From DAOTUB01 sp034437455 (lineage in GTDB: Bacteria > Chloroflexota > Anaerolineae > B4-G1): a stretch of DNA of 17,224 nt. The position numbers and the translations under genes were made by a program. The DNA lies in NCBI GenBank assembly GCA_034437455.1, contig DAOTUB010000115.1, positions 1 to 17,224 of the forward strand, given 5' to 3'. This document shows positions 6,344-13,716 of the stretch, piece by piece (the first letter of the stretch is position 1; the number at the start of each line of letters is the position of its first letter). Below the pieces are notes generated by a model. That model was not told where the DNA came from. It did not search any database and worked only from the letters and a program-made list of their open reading frames with translations.

Positions 6344-8149
6344 TCATAGCATAGTACCTGTATTTTCTTCTTCAGTCGCCTCGGCCTCTGGCGCTGCGGC
6401 CTCTTCCTCGACCTCCTCGGTCACCTCCGCCTCTGGCGCCGTGGCCTCTTCTTCAACTTCCTCGGTCACCTCCGCCTCTGGCGCCGTGGCCTCTTCTTCA
6501 ACTTCCTCGGTGACCTCCGCCTCTGGCACCGCGGCCTCTTCCTCGACCTCCTCGGTGACCTCCGCCTCTGGCGCCGTGGCCTCTTCCTCGACCTCCTCGG
6601 TGACCTCCGCCTCTGGCACCGCGGTCTCTTCTTCAACTTCCTCGGTCACCTCCGCCTCTGGCACCGCGGCCTCTTCCTCGACCTCCTCGGCGACCTCCGC
6701 CTCTGGCGCTGTGGCCTCTTCTTCAACTTCCTCGGTCACCTCCGCCTCTGGCGCTGTGGCCTCTTGTTCAACTTCCTCGGTGACCTCCACCTCTGGCGCT
6801 GCGGCCTCTTCCTCGACATCCTCAGTGGCTTTCGCCTCTGGCGCTGCGGCCTCTTCCTCGACCTCCTCGGTCACCTCCACGTCTGGCACCGCGGCCTCTT
6901 CCTCGACATCCTCAGTCACCTCGGCTTCCTTTTCCTCGGCCGGGGGAGCTATCTTGTGTTCCACCATCCATCGCTCCCACTCGTCCCGATGTACCTGTCT
7001 GGCGCTCAGGGCGATCCGTTCTTTCTGGGTGTCTATGCTGATGATCTTTACCAGCACTTTTTCACCGGAGCGGACAATGTCCGAAGGATTCAGTTGTGAC
7101 ATACCGCTCATCTCACTGACGTGGAGCAGTCCCTCGACGCCGAGGTCCAGCTTGACAAAAGCGCCAAAGTCCAACACGCGGCTGATCTCGCCTTCGACCA
7201 ACTGATCGGGCTTGTAGCGCTCGGCCACCTCCGTCCAGGGATTAGGCTGAAGTCGTTTGAGGCTGAGCGCGATTCGTTTTCGTTCCCAGTCCAGGTTGAG
7301 AATGTAGACGTCTACTTCATCGCCGATCTTGACTACCTCGCGCGGATCGTTCACCTGTCTCCAAGACAGTTCCGAGATGTGGATCAAACCATCCGCTCCT
7401 CCCAGATCCACAAAGGCACCGAAATCAGTGATGCCGGTGACCGTCCCATGACGTGTGTTGCCTTCAGACAGTTCATCCATCACCCGTTCGCGTTGCATTT
7501 TTTGCCAGACCCGGCGCGCCTGTCGTTGCGAGAAAATTAAGCGACGGCGCTGGCGATCTACTTCAATGATCTTGAGCCCTACCTCTTCTCCAACCATTTC
7601 CGCCAATCGTTGGCGGCGCTCTTCCCCTTGCAGTCCTCTCGGCATCCCGACGATGTGCGAGGCAGGGACAAAGCCACGGATACGGCCAAACGGGACCAGG
7701 AGGCCGCCACGATTATGACCAGATATCTGGCCTTCGTAGATTTCTCCGTTCTCCATCATCTCTTCCGCCTTGACCCAATCCTCTTGTACCAGGGCGTGAT
7801 AAACGGATAGGATGAGACGCCCGTCTTTATCCTGTGGCTTTTCGACCGAGACGAGTATGGTGTCGCCAGCCTGGATGTTGGAAAACGTCTCCTCATCCAG
7901 ACGCTCCAGATCTTCTATGGGGACAAGGCCATCCCGTTTGAACCCCGCATCCACGATGGCACCGTGTTCGCCGATTTCTATCACGACACCGTTGTGGATA
8001 GCCCCACGTTTGGGCATTTGGTAATCGTACTTATCTTCAGCCAGATACTCTTCCAGCTTCTGTTCAACTGTTTCTTGGGAAGCCGAATTTTGGCTGATCG
8101 GTTCCTGCTCGGCCTGGTCCTGCTCGGTTGGTAAGATTTCTATATTCAT
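6344..8149 (-). CDS. rpsA: S1 RNA-binding domain protein (30S ribosomal protein S1-like) with acidic repeat tail
   Basis: S1-type proteins bind mRNA and help load it on the 30S subunit. Of 601 residues, four S1 domains occupy about 48-117, 136-209, 231-298 and 316-384. The third and fourth carry the clearest signatures (TDFGAFVDLGGADGLIHISE and DFGAFVKLDLGVEGLLHVSE). Domain 2 is the most divergent. The N terminus (1-40) is acidic and Gln/Glu-rich. Residues 408-587 are twelve 15-residue repeats of the form EAEVTEEVEEEATAP, followed by a partial copy and the end NTGTML. Such a long periodic acidic tail is not part of the normal S1 fold. AGGAG lies 12 bases before the ATG, a somewhat long spacing. 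infA follows at once. Confidence 0.9.
   Translation of the reverse strand: MNIEILPTEQDQAEQEPISQNSASQETVEQKLEEYLAEDKYDYQMPKRGAIHNGVVIEIGEHGAIVDAGFKRDGLVPIEDLERLDEETFSNIQAGDTILVSVEKPQDKDGRLILSVYHALVQEDWVKAEEMMENGEIYEGQISGHNRGGLLVPFGRIRGFVPASHIVGMPRGLQGEERRQRLAEMVGEEVGLKIIEVDRQRRRLIFSQRQARRVWQKMQRERVMDELSEGNTRHGTVTGITDFGAFVDLGGADGLIHISELSWRQVNDPREVVKIGDEVDVYILNLDWERKRIALSLKRLQPNPWTEVAERYKPDQLVEGEISRVLDFGAFVKLDLGVEGLLHVSEMSGMSQLNPSDIVRSGEKVLVKIISIDTQKERIALSARQVHRDEWERWMVEHKIAPPAEEKEAEVTEDVEEEAAVPDVEVTEEVEEEAAAPEAKATEDVEEEAAAPEVEVTEEVEQEATAPEAEVTEEVEEEATAPEAEVAEEVEEEAAVPEAEVTEEVEEETAVPEAEVTEEVEEEATAPEAEVTEEVEEEAAVPEAEVTEEVEEEATAPEAEVTEEVEEEATAPEAEVTEEVEEEAAAPEAEATEEENTGTML
6389..6928 (-). repeat. 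45-bp minisatellite, 12 copies, in the S1-protein gene
   Basis: Twelve in-frame 45-base units run without a gap from 6928 down to 6389, followed by a degenerate partial unit to the stop codon. The copies differ at a few positions, mostly synonymous or Ala/Thr/Val changes. The units nearest the gene's 3' end are the most alike, and those next to the S1 domains (6928 to about 6749) are the most divergent, containing variants such as EDV, DVEV and EAKA. This gradient suggests recent expansion toward the 3' end. Each unit adds about seven or eight glutamates. Confidence 0.93.
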
Positions 8150-8493
8150 TAACTCAGATCGCTCCTAATGGTATTTACCTTCGCGCAAAACCCGACACCG
8201 CCTGCACTCAATGGACGCATGGGCAATGCCGGGTTTGAAAACCGCTGACATTGAAAGGATACGTAGCGAAATCGCTTGATCCTATCCACCTCCAAAGCTG
8301 TTAACACAAAGACGGCTGGCGCTGCGGTTTGCACAAGCAAAGGTCTCAAACGGATATTCTATCATGTCGTGAAGGAATGTCAAATCATCAGACGACGCAA
8401 ACTCTCTCCGCCCCGCCGACGCCGAACCTTGCCTGGAGCAGTCAGGGCGCCTCGTTGGGATCGATATGCAGCGTCGTGTGATAAGAGAAACCT
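8150..8493 (-). other. Intergenic region with long leader of the S1-protein gene
   Basis: This 344-base gap has no convincing gene. It holds the promoter at 8356-8383 and a leader of roughly 200 bases before the S1-protein ATG. The leader contains an AGCGA-AA-TCGCT hairpin (8265-8276) bounded by GGAT/ATCC (8257-8260, 8279-8282), and a wider inverted pair AAACCCG (8188-8194) with CGGGTTT (8230-8236). These could be autoregulatory structures, as S1 proteins often control their own translation, but that is inference. No T-tract terminator is visible for the operon ending at 8494. Confidence 0.5.
8356..8383 (-). promoter_or_regulatory. Promoter of the S1-protein/infA unit
   Basis: On the minus strand TTGACA (8383-8378) is followed after 16 bases by TAGAAT (8361-8356), one mismatch from TATAAT. 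Transcription would start near 8349, about 200 bases before the S1-protein ATG. Confidence 0.6.
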
Positions 8494-9501
8494 TTACGAG
8501 AGCCTGAAGGTCCCACAGCCTAAATGTGTTTGCCTCCCAACGTGGAGGATGGCTGCCAGTTCCAGGTAGGGCAGAAGAGATCGGGGGATCGCTCCAGCAA
8601 AGGTTTGGGCGCCTACCCAACGCCCTGGGCAACCCTTGGGGGCTGACTTGAGCGAGAGGATCTGCCGGCGGGAAATACGTCGCGCCTTTTCCCGCACGCG
8701 CCGGAGAGCCTTTTGCTCTTGTGCATCCAAAAGCGCCCATACGTCATCGGGTATGGGATTTTTTTCCGGCAGGAACAAGGTCATCCGGGACATCAAAGCG
8801 TCCAAAACTCCTTGAATCGTCGGTACCTCGCGCACCGGAATTTCGATCTTGGTGCGTGAGCGGTGAGAACCGTCCAACGTGTTTGGCATCTCTCCCAGGT
8901 CGAAAGGCGTGATCCAGTTCAGATCGCGAAAGCGCCGGGCAACCTCCGGTTGTCCAGAATTCCGACCAAACGTCAGACCTTCCGCCCATTGAGCGGGGCT
9001 GGCGCGGTAGTCCAAGTCCAAACGTCCATCGCGGACCACCGGCTCCCAACACGTCCCCCGGGCCGCGTAGACGGCCTGGATGTCGAACTCGCCCCACAGT
9101 CGATTAGGGCGGCGCCACCGGGAGTCTGAGGTAGAGGCAGCTTCTTCCATTGCCGGTAAGACGAGCTCCAAGAACAAACCGTGATCTGCGCTGCTCCCCA
9201 TCAGCTTGAGCTCCCACAAGATGACTTCTCCACGCCCATAACTCCGCTTCCCTGGATAGGGAAACAACACCGCTTCAATCGGCCAGTGTGCTTGGGGAGG
9301 GATGGTTGTTTCGTCGTCCCAGGCAGCCAAGGCTTTGCGCCAATCGCGAGCCTCGTGCGTAGGCAGGCGGTTGGCGATCATGGTACCCAATACCTGCGAT
9401 AGCAGCGGCGAAAGACATCTTGGCAGAACGGCCAGCGAACTGTTGACCCTCCAGGCGATGAGATAGCGAATCAGATTAATAGGTCTGATAAAAGGCCACA
9501 T
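8494..9501 (-). CDS. Cas6-like RAMP protein (putative crRNA-processing endoribonuclease)
   Basis: Cas6 enzymes cut CRISPR precursor RNA within the repeat. The 335-residue product ends in LELAAILHVGRQTHLGCGTFRL (about 313-334), which fits the C-terminal glycine-rich motif of the CRISPR_Cas6 family (typical form GELxHVGKxTSFGxGxYRL). The preceding WVGAQTFAGAIPRSLLPYL also fits. The N-terminal half is more divergent, and I cannot assign a catalytic histidine. It is the last gene of the RAMP operon and overlaps the zinc-ribbon gene by 26 bases. The ATG at 9501 has only a weak ribosome binding site, so coupling to upstream translation is likely. No CRISPR repeats are in the window, so its substrate would have to lie elsewhere. 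It could also be another RAMP-family member. Confidence 0.65.
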   Translation of the reverse strand: MWPFIRPINLIRYLIAWRVNSSLAVLPRCLSPLLSQVLGTMIANRLPTHEARDWRKALAAWDDETTIPPQAHWPIEAVLFPYPGKRSYGRGEVILWELKLMGSSADHGLFLELVLPAMEEAASTSDSRWRRPNRLWGEFDIQAVYAARGTCWEPVVRDGRLDLDYRASPAQWAEGLTFGRNSGQPEVARRFRDLNWITPFDLGEMPNTLDGSHRSRTKIEIPVREVPTIQGVLDALMSRMTLFLPEKNPIPDDVWALLDAQEQKALRRVREKARRISRRQILSLKSAPKGCPGRWVGAQTFAGAIPRSLLPYLELAAILHVGRQTHLGCGTFRLS

Positions 9502-10354
9502 AGTCGATCAGCTCGTAGAGCAATCGCGTCTGGGGCTTGGACCAGTTCCGGACATTCCAGGCGCTCAACATGTCCCGGGCTTCCTGGTCCAGGTAGCCCA
9601 GGAAGCGGCCCCAGTATAACTGTTCCTCTTGAGCGTCTTCCGTAGCCAGGATCTTGTGGAGAAGCTCCTGCTCCCTGGGGCGCAGGATGGTCCGAAACAC
9701 AGTCGCCATCTCCAGCAAGCTCAGAAATTCGGCGACCCCGAAAGTCAATATTCCCTGGCGATCGAAATGATGGGGTCGGAGAACGTGAAAAGGGCTTGAA
9801 AAGAAGCGCACCCGCAGCCGGTCCATCGGGAACCTGGACTCGCCGTGGACAACTCGACAGAGGACCTCTCCCATCTTCAGGTGCCTGGAACCGGTGGTAG
9901 GAAATACTTGGACGAGACCCTGTAGGTCAGCACCGTGATAAAGCGCCAGTTCCTGGAACCAGGACTTTAACTCCTTCCGGGGAAGCATCAGCAGAAAGTG
10001 GTTATCGTCGTGGCTATACGCGCCCAGGACGTGGCTGTCTTGAAAACCGCTGCCGGTGCGGAGTTGTCTGGGTAATTGATTGACAAAGCCCCACAAGACA
10101 GAAGCGTGGCGGGAGACGTCGCCCAGCTTCCAGGCCCGGCTCAAGATCGCCTGGCAGGTGGCGCAGTAACGGGCCTTGGATTTCCTGGGTGGATAAATCT
10201 GGCAGCGCTCGCAGGGGCCATACAAGGCAGAATAAGGAGGCCCAAGCTCCCCTTCGTCTGGCGGGAGAGCGGGGTTATTTGCAAAGTAACGTAGCGCGGC
10301 TAATAACTCGGCTCCGGTCCGACTCAGGCGCAGCCAATCAAATGGATTCAGCAT
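9476..10354 (-). CDS. Unrecognised zinc-ribbon protein in RAMP operon
   Basis: I do not recognise a family for this 292-residue protein. The clearest feature is a CxxC...CxxC zinc ribbon: C48, C51, C64 and C67, with a basic loop PPRKSKARY between the pairs. The rest is mixed, with an aromatic and histidine-rich stretch (SSPFHVLRPHHFDRQG, about 186-201) and a helical C terminus rich in Leu and Glu. No membrane segment or signal peptide is seen. The ATG has AGAGGG six bases upstream and overlaps the end of the fused RAMP gene by 17 bases, and its own end overlaps the Cas6-like gene. Such overlap implies joint expression and probably a shared complex. The ribbon could bind nucleic acid or hold a subunit together. 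Confidence 0.8.
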   Translation of the reverse strand: MLNPFDWLRLSRTGAELLAALRYFANNPALPPDEGELGPPYSALYGPCERCQIYPPRKSKARYCATCQAILSRAWKLGDVSRHASVLWGFVNQLPRQLRTGSGFQDSHVLGAYSHDDNHFLLMLPRKELKSWFQELALYHGADLQGLVQVFPTTGSRHLKMGEVLCRVVHGESRFPMDRLRVRFFSSPFHVLRPHHFDRQGILTFGVAEFLSLLEMATVFRTILRPREQELLHKILATEDAQEEQLYWGRFLGYLDQEARDMLSAWNVRNWSKPQTRLLYELIDYVAFYQTY

Positions 10355-13300
10355 TCATCGCCCTCTGGAGTTCGGCGTAGTGGGCGATGACGTCGGGGTT
10401 GAGCCATTCCTCAACCTGGATGGGCAGTTGCCATTCTTCCTCCGATTGCCCGGAATAGCGTTGGCTCCAGTCAATCAAATAGCTTTGGGGAAGAACACGC
10501 AACCGCAGGCTGCCAAATCCGAGGTAGCGGTGATGCCCCATCTTGTGCGCCAGTCCCGACTCCAATGAGATGGCCCATAGGAGTCGCTGCATCTCCTCAT
10601 CCTCCAAGTTCCAAAAGCGGACAGTGAAGCTAGCTTTTCCCCCTGGTAAAATGGCCCGGCAGTAGTTCGCCTGGGCGGTGTCGGCCTGGAATTCGTCCAA
10701 CTGCTTGACGATGGGCGCCATCGGCGCGTGAAGGAACAGTCGCCACTGCCCGGCGATCTGCAACTGGGGCACTGCCTGACCTTCGGTGTGCTTCCACTGA
10801 CCGCTGGCGCGCTCCACGTGCCACCCGGTGTAGGGGTAAGGGACCTTGAACCAGGCCATTTGGGGCGCATCAAACATACCAAAGTTAACCGACAAACGCC
10901 CCATGATGGCTTGATTAGGCCCTCTGCCTACCCACCCGAACAGGCTATCCACCGGATTTAGATGCCGCAGATCCGCACCCGGCTCGGTGGAATCGCTGGC
11001 AATTGTGTAGACGTGTCGCAGCATCCCTTTGATGCTCCGACTGGGGAGCGCGTAGATTCGGGTATCGGGACGCATCTCAGCCTCGGGCGGGGCCAGGGAA
11101 AAGAAATCCCATCCGTTGACTGAGCCGTCGTCTAGCTCGATCCTGAAAGAAGGCTCGCCGCTTTCGCGCACGTGGATGGGCATCAGCACCTCGGCCTCCA
11201 CAAAGAGCATGCCGCAGTGGCCTCCAAAAGAACGGTGGGAAATGAAGCCAGCATCGGCTCGGGGAGGCACCTGGATCGATTTTTCGACGGTCAGGGGCGT
11301 AATAGTCCGCAAGGCGCTCTCCGCCTCCTCGTCCTTCAAGATCAGCCGTTGCCAGATTCCATCCTGCGCCAGATCCCGATCCCCAAACAGTGTCCGGGTG
11401 ATGTCGCCAGAGGCGGCCGTCAGCCAGTTGATCTCGGCAATTTTTGCTTCGACCCAGCCAAAGCCGCTGGTCTTTTCCCCACCCAATGGAATGTCGCCGC
11501 GTTGAAAGTCCTCCAGCAAATGGATCAACAAGGATAGCGCATCCATGTCCTGGGTCGTAATATCCTGGACGTCCAATCGAAGCTGAAACACGAGTTGCTC
11601 GCCGTAGGCAAAGAGATAGTCGTGCTTGGCGGTCTCCACCGGCTGGCCGGTCTGGGGATTCATCCTCACCCCGTCCATCGAACACCAGGCCCGCTCCGGA
11701 TCGTAGGGGTCTGTGAGGTAGGCGTCGGAGAAAAAGACGGCTCCCCGCTGTCCTTGCTTGCCAAAGAGACGATCCAGAATCTCGCTGGTGCGGCGAGACT
11801 CGCCCCAGAGCGTCTTGAGCACCTGTGAGGCGCGCTTCCTGAAGGCGCCCTTGACTGTGCTGCCAGGAATGTAAATCTCCCACGAACCTTCCTCCTGGGA
11901 GGACGGCGACCAGGAGAGCATGCGCATGAATACTGTGTCGTAAGGCTTCCCATACTTGCGAGAAACCTCGCGCACGAACGGACCACCACTGCGAAAGTCA
12001 ATGTGGTGGGGCTGCGCCAATTCCTGGCGGGTGCGATCCCGGTAGGTCTTGAGGAAGGCGATAAAGTTGCGGTCGTTGGCGATGCTTTTGCGCAGATTTC
12101 TGGGAGACGTCATGTGCTGAAATTTCACGCGGCGGTGGTCGGAGAGAAAGCCTTGCCATCCCGCGACGCTGATCCCTTCGGGCGGGTGATTGGGATCATC
12201 CCACTGCTGCTCGCTGATTTTACCTTCGAGCAACAGCTCCTTGATCTGGAGATGCTCTTCGCGGCTGGCGATCTCCTCGTCCACCCAGGCGTCGCTTTGC
12301 AGCAAGTGGACTTGTTGATCTACCTGTTGGTAGAGCTGAGGCAGAACCTCCACACATGCGTCGGTGATGGTTTTCGTCAGCGCGGCTTCGTCGTCGATCT
12401 GGGCGGCGAGACGCTCCTCCAACGCCGGGTTCAGCCCCAGACCGTTGGCGACCTGGAGCCAGGCTTTGTGATCGAGTTGTTGTATCATTTTCCGCTCACG
12501 TTCCATTACCTTGAGGATGCGGTCGGCCATGTTGGCCTTGTCGCCCAACGCCTCGATCAACTTCTGCTCGGCGGCTTCCCGGCTGGGGAAGGGTTGCTCG
12601 CACAACGGCTGCACCGCTTGTACCACTTTTTTGGATAGCTTGTATCGCCCTTTGCCCAATTTTTTCAGAGCCTTTGCCGGCAGCGACCAGATCTCTTTTT
12701 CTTCGGTAGAGTGCTCCTGCAACCAGACTGCGACAATGCGGGGCATATATTGGGTTAGTTTAATCTTCCAATCCTCTGGACTGAGAATAGGCCCACCGAT
12801 GACCATCTTTAATCGCTCGCGGATCGGCTCCGGGAGATCGCGCATCGCTTCGACAAGCAGGCGACCTTCGACCGCGGTAAACTGGGGAACATCGGGGTCC
12901 ACCTTGCCCCAGTTCCAGCCGACCAGCACGGGATTGAGGGCATCAAAGGTCAGGGTGACGCGCAAGTGATTGGCCCCAGGGCGGATGGTGGGAGCGGTTT
13001 TGGGAATCGAAAATGGAAGCTCCACCTCGAGTTGACAACGTCCTAAGCCCTTGCTCTTCCCCGCGCCGAACCAGAAGCGGCTTTCCCGTAACTCCTGGAG
13101 GAGATAGTGTAACCGCGCGGCATTGTCGTCTTCTTGCAAGATGGACTCGTTCACCGTCATCGTAAAGTCAAAGACAGCATTGCGGGATACCGTTTCCATC
13201 TTGTAATTCGCATTCGCCTCGGCTGCCCAGCGGTCTTCATCCAGCTTGATCCCCATGCGGGCGTCGAAAAAGTTATTGGGCGGATAGCTCTCTGGTTGCA

Positions 13301-13562
13301 GTTTGCACGATACTTCCCCGATCAGGCCTTGGGGCAGCGGGCTATCGTACAAGCGTTGCCACAGTTGATTGAGCAGGCCAAGATTCCTGCCGTTGCGCGA
13401 TTGCCCGATAAACGCATCCATCAACGATTGCGCCGTACCGGATATTTCCCCGGCCAAAGAGACGAGCCGTTGCGAGCCATCGTCATCCCTGGTGAACAGA
13501 GTTTTACGGGCATTTCCCCGATAGATTGGTGTCTCTGCGATCAGTTTGCCGTGTAAAAACAT
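10338..13562 (-). CDS. Fused triple-RAMP (Cas7/Csm3-like) CRISPR-type effector protein
   Basis: RAMP (Cas7/Csm3) proteins form the RNA-binding backbone of type III effectors and can cut target RNA. This 1074-residue protein carries three such modules in one chain. Module 1 (about 4-184) opens GKLIAETPIYRGN and closes with the Gly-rich loop GAGKSKGLGR. Module 2 (about 515-708) has YIPGSTVKGAFR, LFGKQGQRGAVFFSDAY and LGGEKTSGFGW. Module 3 (about 783-1024) has YALPSRSIKGMLR, DSLFGWVGRG and GHHRYLGFGS, resembling TIGR03986-type RAMPs. Between modules 1 and 2 lies a partial beta segment (about 200-220), then a largely helical region (about 295-500). The ATG at 13562 is preceded by GGAGGAGGG (13569-13577). 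An upstream in-frame TTG (13658) overlaps the promoter and is rejected. The protein leads a three-gene operon. The domain calls are by motif reading; activity is inferred. Confidence 0.8.
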   Translation of the reverse strand: MFLHGKLIAETPIYRGNARKTLFTRDDDGSQRLVSLAGEISGTAQSLMDAFIGQSRNGRNLGLLNQLWQRLYDSPLPQGLIGEVSCKLQPESYPPNNFFDARMGIKLDEDRWAAEANANYKMETVSRNAVFDFTMTVNESILQEDDNAARLHYLLQELRESRFWFGAGKSKGLGRCQLEVELPFSIPKTAPTIRPGANHLRVTLTFDALNPVLVGWNWGKVDPDVPQFTAVEGRLLVEAMRDLPEPIRERLKMVIGGPILSPEDWKIKLTQYMPRIVAVWLQEHSTEEKEIWSLPAKALKKLGKGRYKLSKKVVQAVQPLCEQPFPSREAAEQKLIEALGDKANMADRILKVMERERKMIQQLDHKAWLQVANGLGLNPALEERLAAQIDDEAALTKTITDACVEVLPQLYQQVDQQVHLLQSDAWVDEEIASREEHLQIKELLLEGKISEQQWDDPNHPPEGISVAGWQGFLSDHRRVKFQHMTSPRNLRKSIANDRNFIAFLKTYRDRTRQELAQPHHIDFRSGGPFVREVSRKYGKPYDTVFMRMLSWSPSSQEEGSWEIYIPGSTVKGAFRKRASQVLKTLWGESRRTSEILDRLFGKQGQRGAVFFSDAYLTDPYDPERAWCSMDGVRMNPQTGQPVETAKHDYLFAYGEQLVFQLRLDVQDITTQDMDALSLLIHLLEDFQRGDIPLGGEKTSGFGWVEAKIAEINWLTAASGDITRTLFGDRDLAQDGIWQRLILKDEEAESALRTITPLTVEKSIQVPPRADAGFISHRSFGGHCGMLFVEAEVLMPIHVRESGEPSFRIELDDGSVNGWDFFSLAPPEAEMRPDTRIYALPSRSIKGMLRHVYTIASDSTEPGADLRHLNPVDSLFGWVGRGPNQAIMGRLSVNFGMFDAPQMAWFKVPYPYTGWHVERASGQWKHTEGQAVPQLQIAGQWRLFLHAPMAPIVKQLDEFQADTAQANYCRAILPGGKASFTVRFWNLEDEEMQRLLWAISLESGLAHKMGHHRYLGFGSLRLRVLPQSYLIDWSQRYSGQSEEEWQLPIQVEEWLNPDVIAHYAELQRAMNAESI

Positions 13563-13640
13563 TTCTTTCCCTCCTCCAAGTTCCCAGACTATCTGGGCAT
13601 CATCTGTAAGAACGACGCTACAATTACACCCTGTTCTCGT

Positions 13641-13669
13641 ATTATATACCAAAGGCAACGAGTGGGCAA
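13641..13669 (-). promoter_or_regulatory. Promoter of the RAMP operon
   Basis: On the minus strand TTGCCC (13669-13664) is followed after 17 bases by a perfect TATAAT (13646-13641). Transcription should start near 13634, giving a leader of about 70 bases to the ATG at 13562. This placement rules out the TTG at 13658 as translation start. Confidence 0.75.
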
Positions 13670-13685
13670 ATCATTGCTTGGCTTA

Positions 13686-13713
13686 TTGTCGCTTCTTGTA
13701 AATATGCTATAAT
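13686..13713 (+). promoter_or_regulatory. Extended -10 promoter of the P-type ATPase gene
   Basis: TGCTATAAT at 13705-13713 is a perfect extended -10 element. A weak -35 candidate, TTGTCG, lies at 13686-13691 with a 16-base spacer. The start point should fall near 13720. It is divergent from the RAMP promoter, with the two -35 elements only about 17 bases apart. Confidence 0.75.
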
Positions 13714-13716
13714 CTC

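Noticed and set aside
6255..7205. Plus-strand open frame of 316 codons rich in Ser/Thr/Ala repeats
   Set aside because: It is the antisense reading of the 45-bp minisatellite in the S1-protein gene; repeat periodicity keeps the frame open.
8257..8282. Hairpin as a terminator of the RAMP operon
   Set aside because: It lies downstream of the promoter for the S1-protein gene and has no U-tract, so a leader structure is a better reading.
8276..8569. Plus-strand open frame of 97 codons between the S1-protein and Cas6-like genes
   Set aside because: No ribosome binding site, Arg/Pro-rich composition, and it overlaps the end of the Cas6-like gene on the other strand.
8494..13562. Possible CRISPR array near the RAMP operon
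   Set aside because: I saw no set of regularly spaced direct repeats there or elsewhere in the window; the only regular repeats are the coding 45-bp units without unique spacers.
13563..13658. TTG start adding 32 residues to the fused RAMP protein
   Set aside because: The TTG lies within the promoter spacer, upstream of the predicted mRNA start, and has no ribosome binding site.
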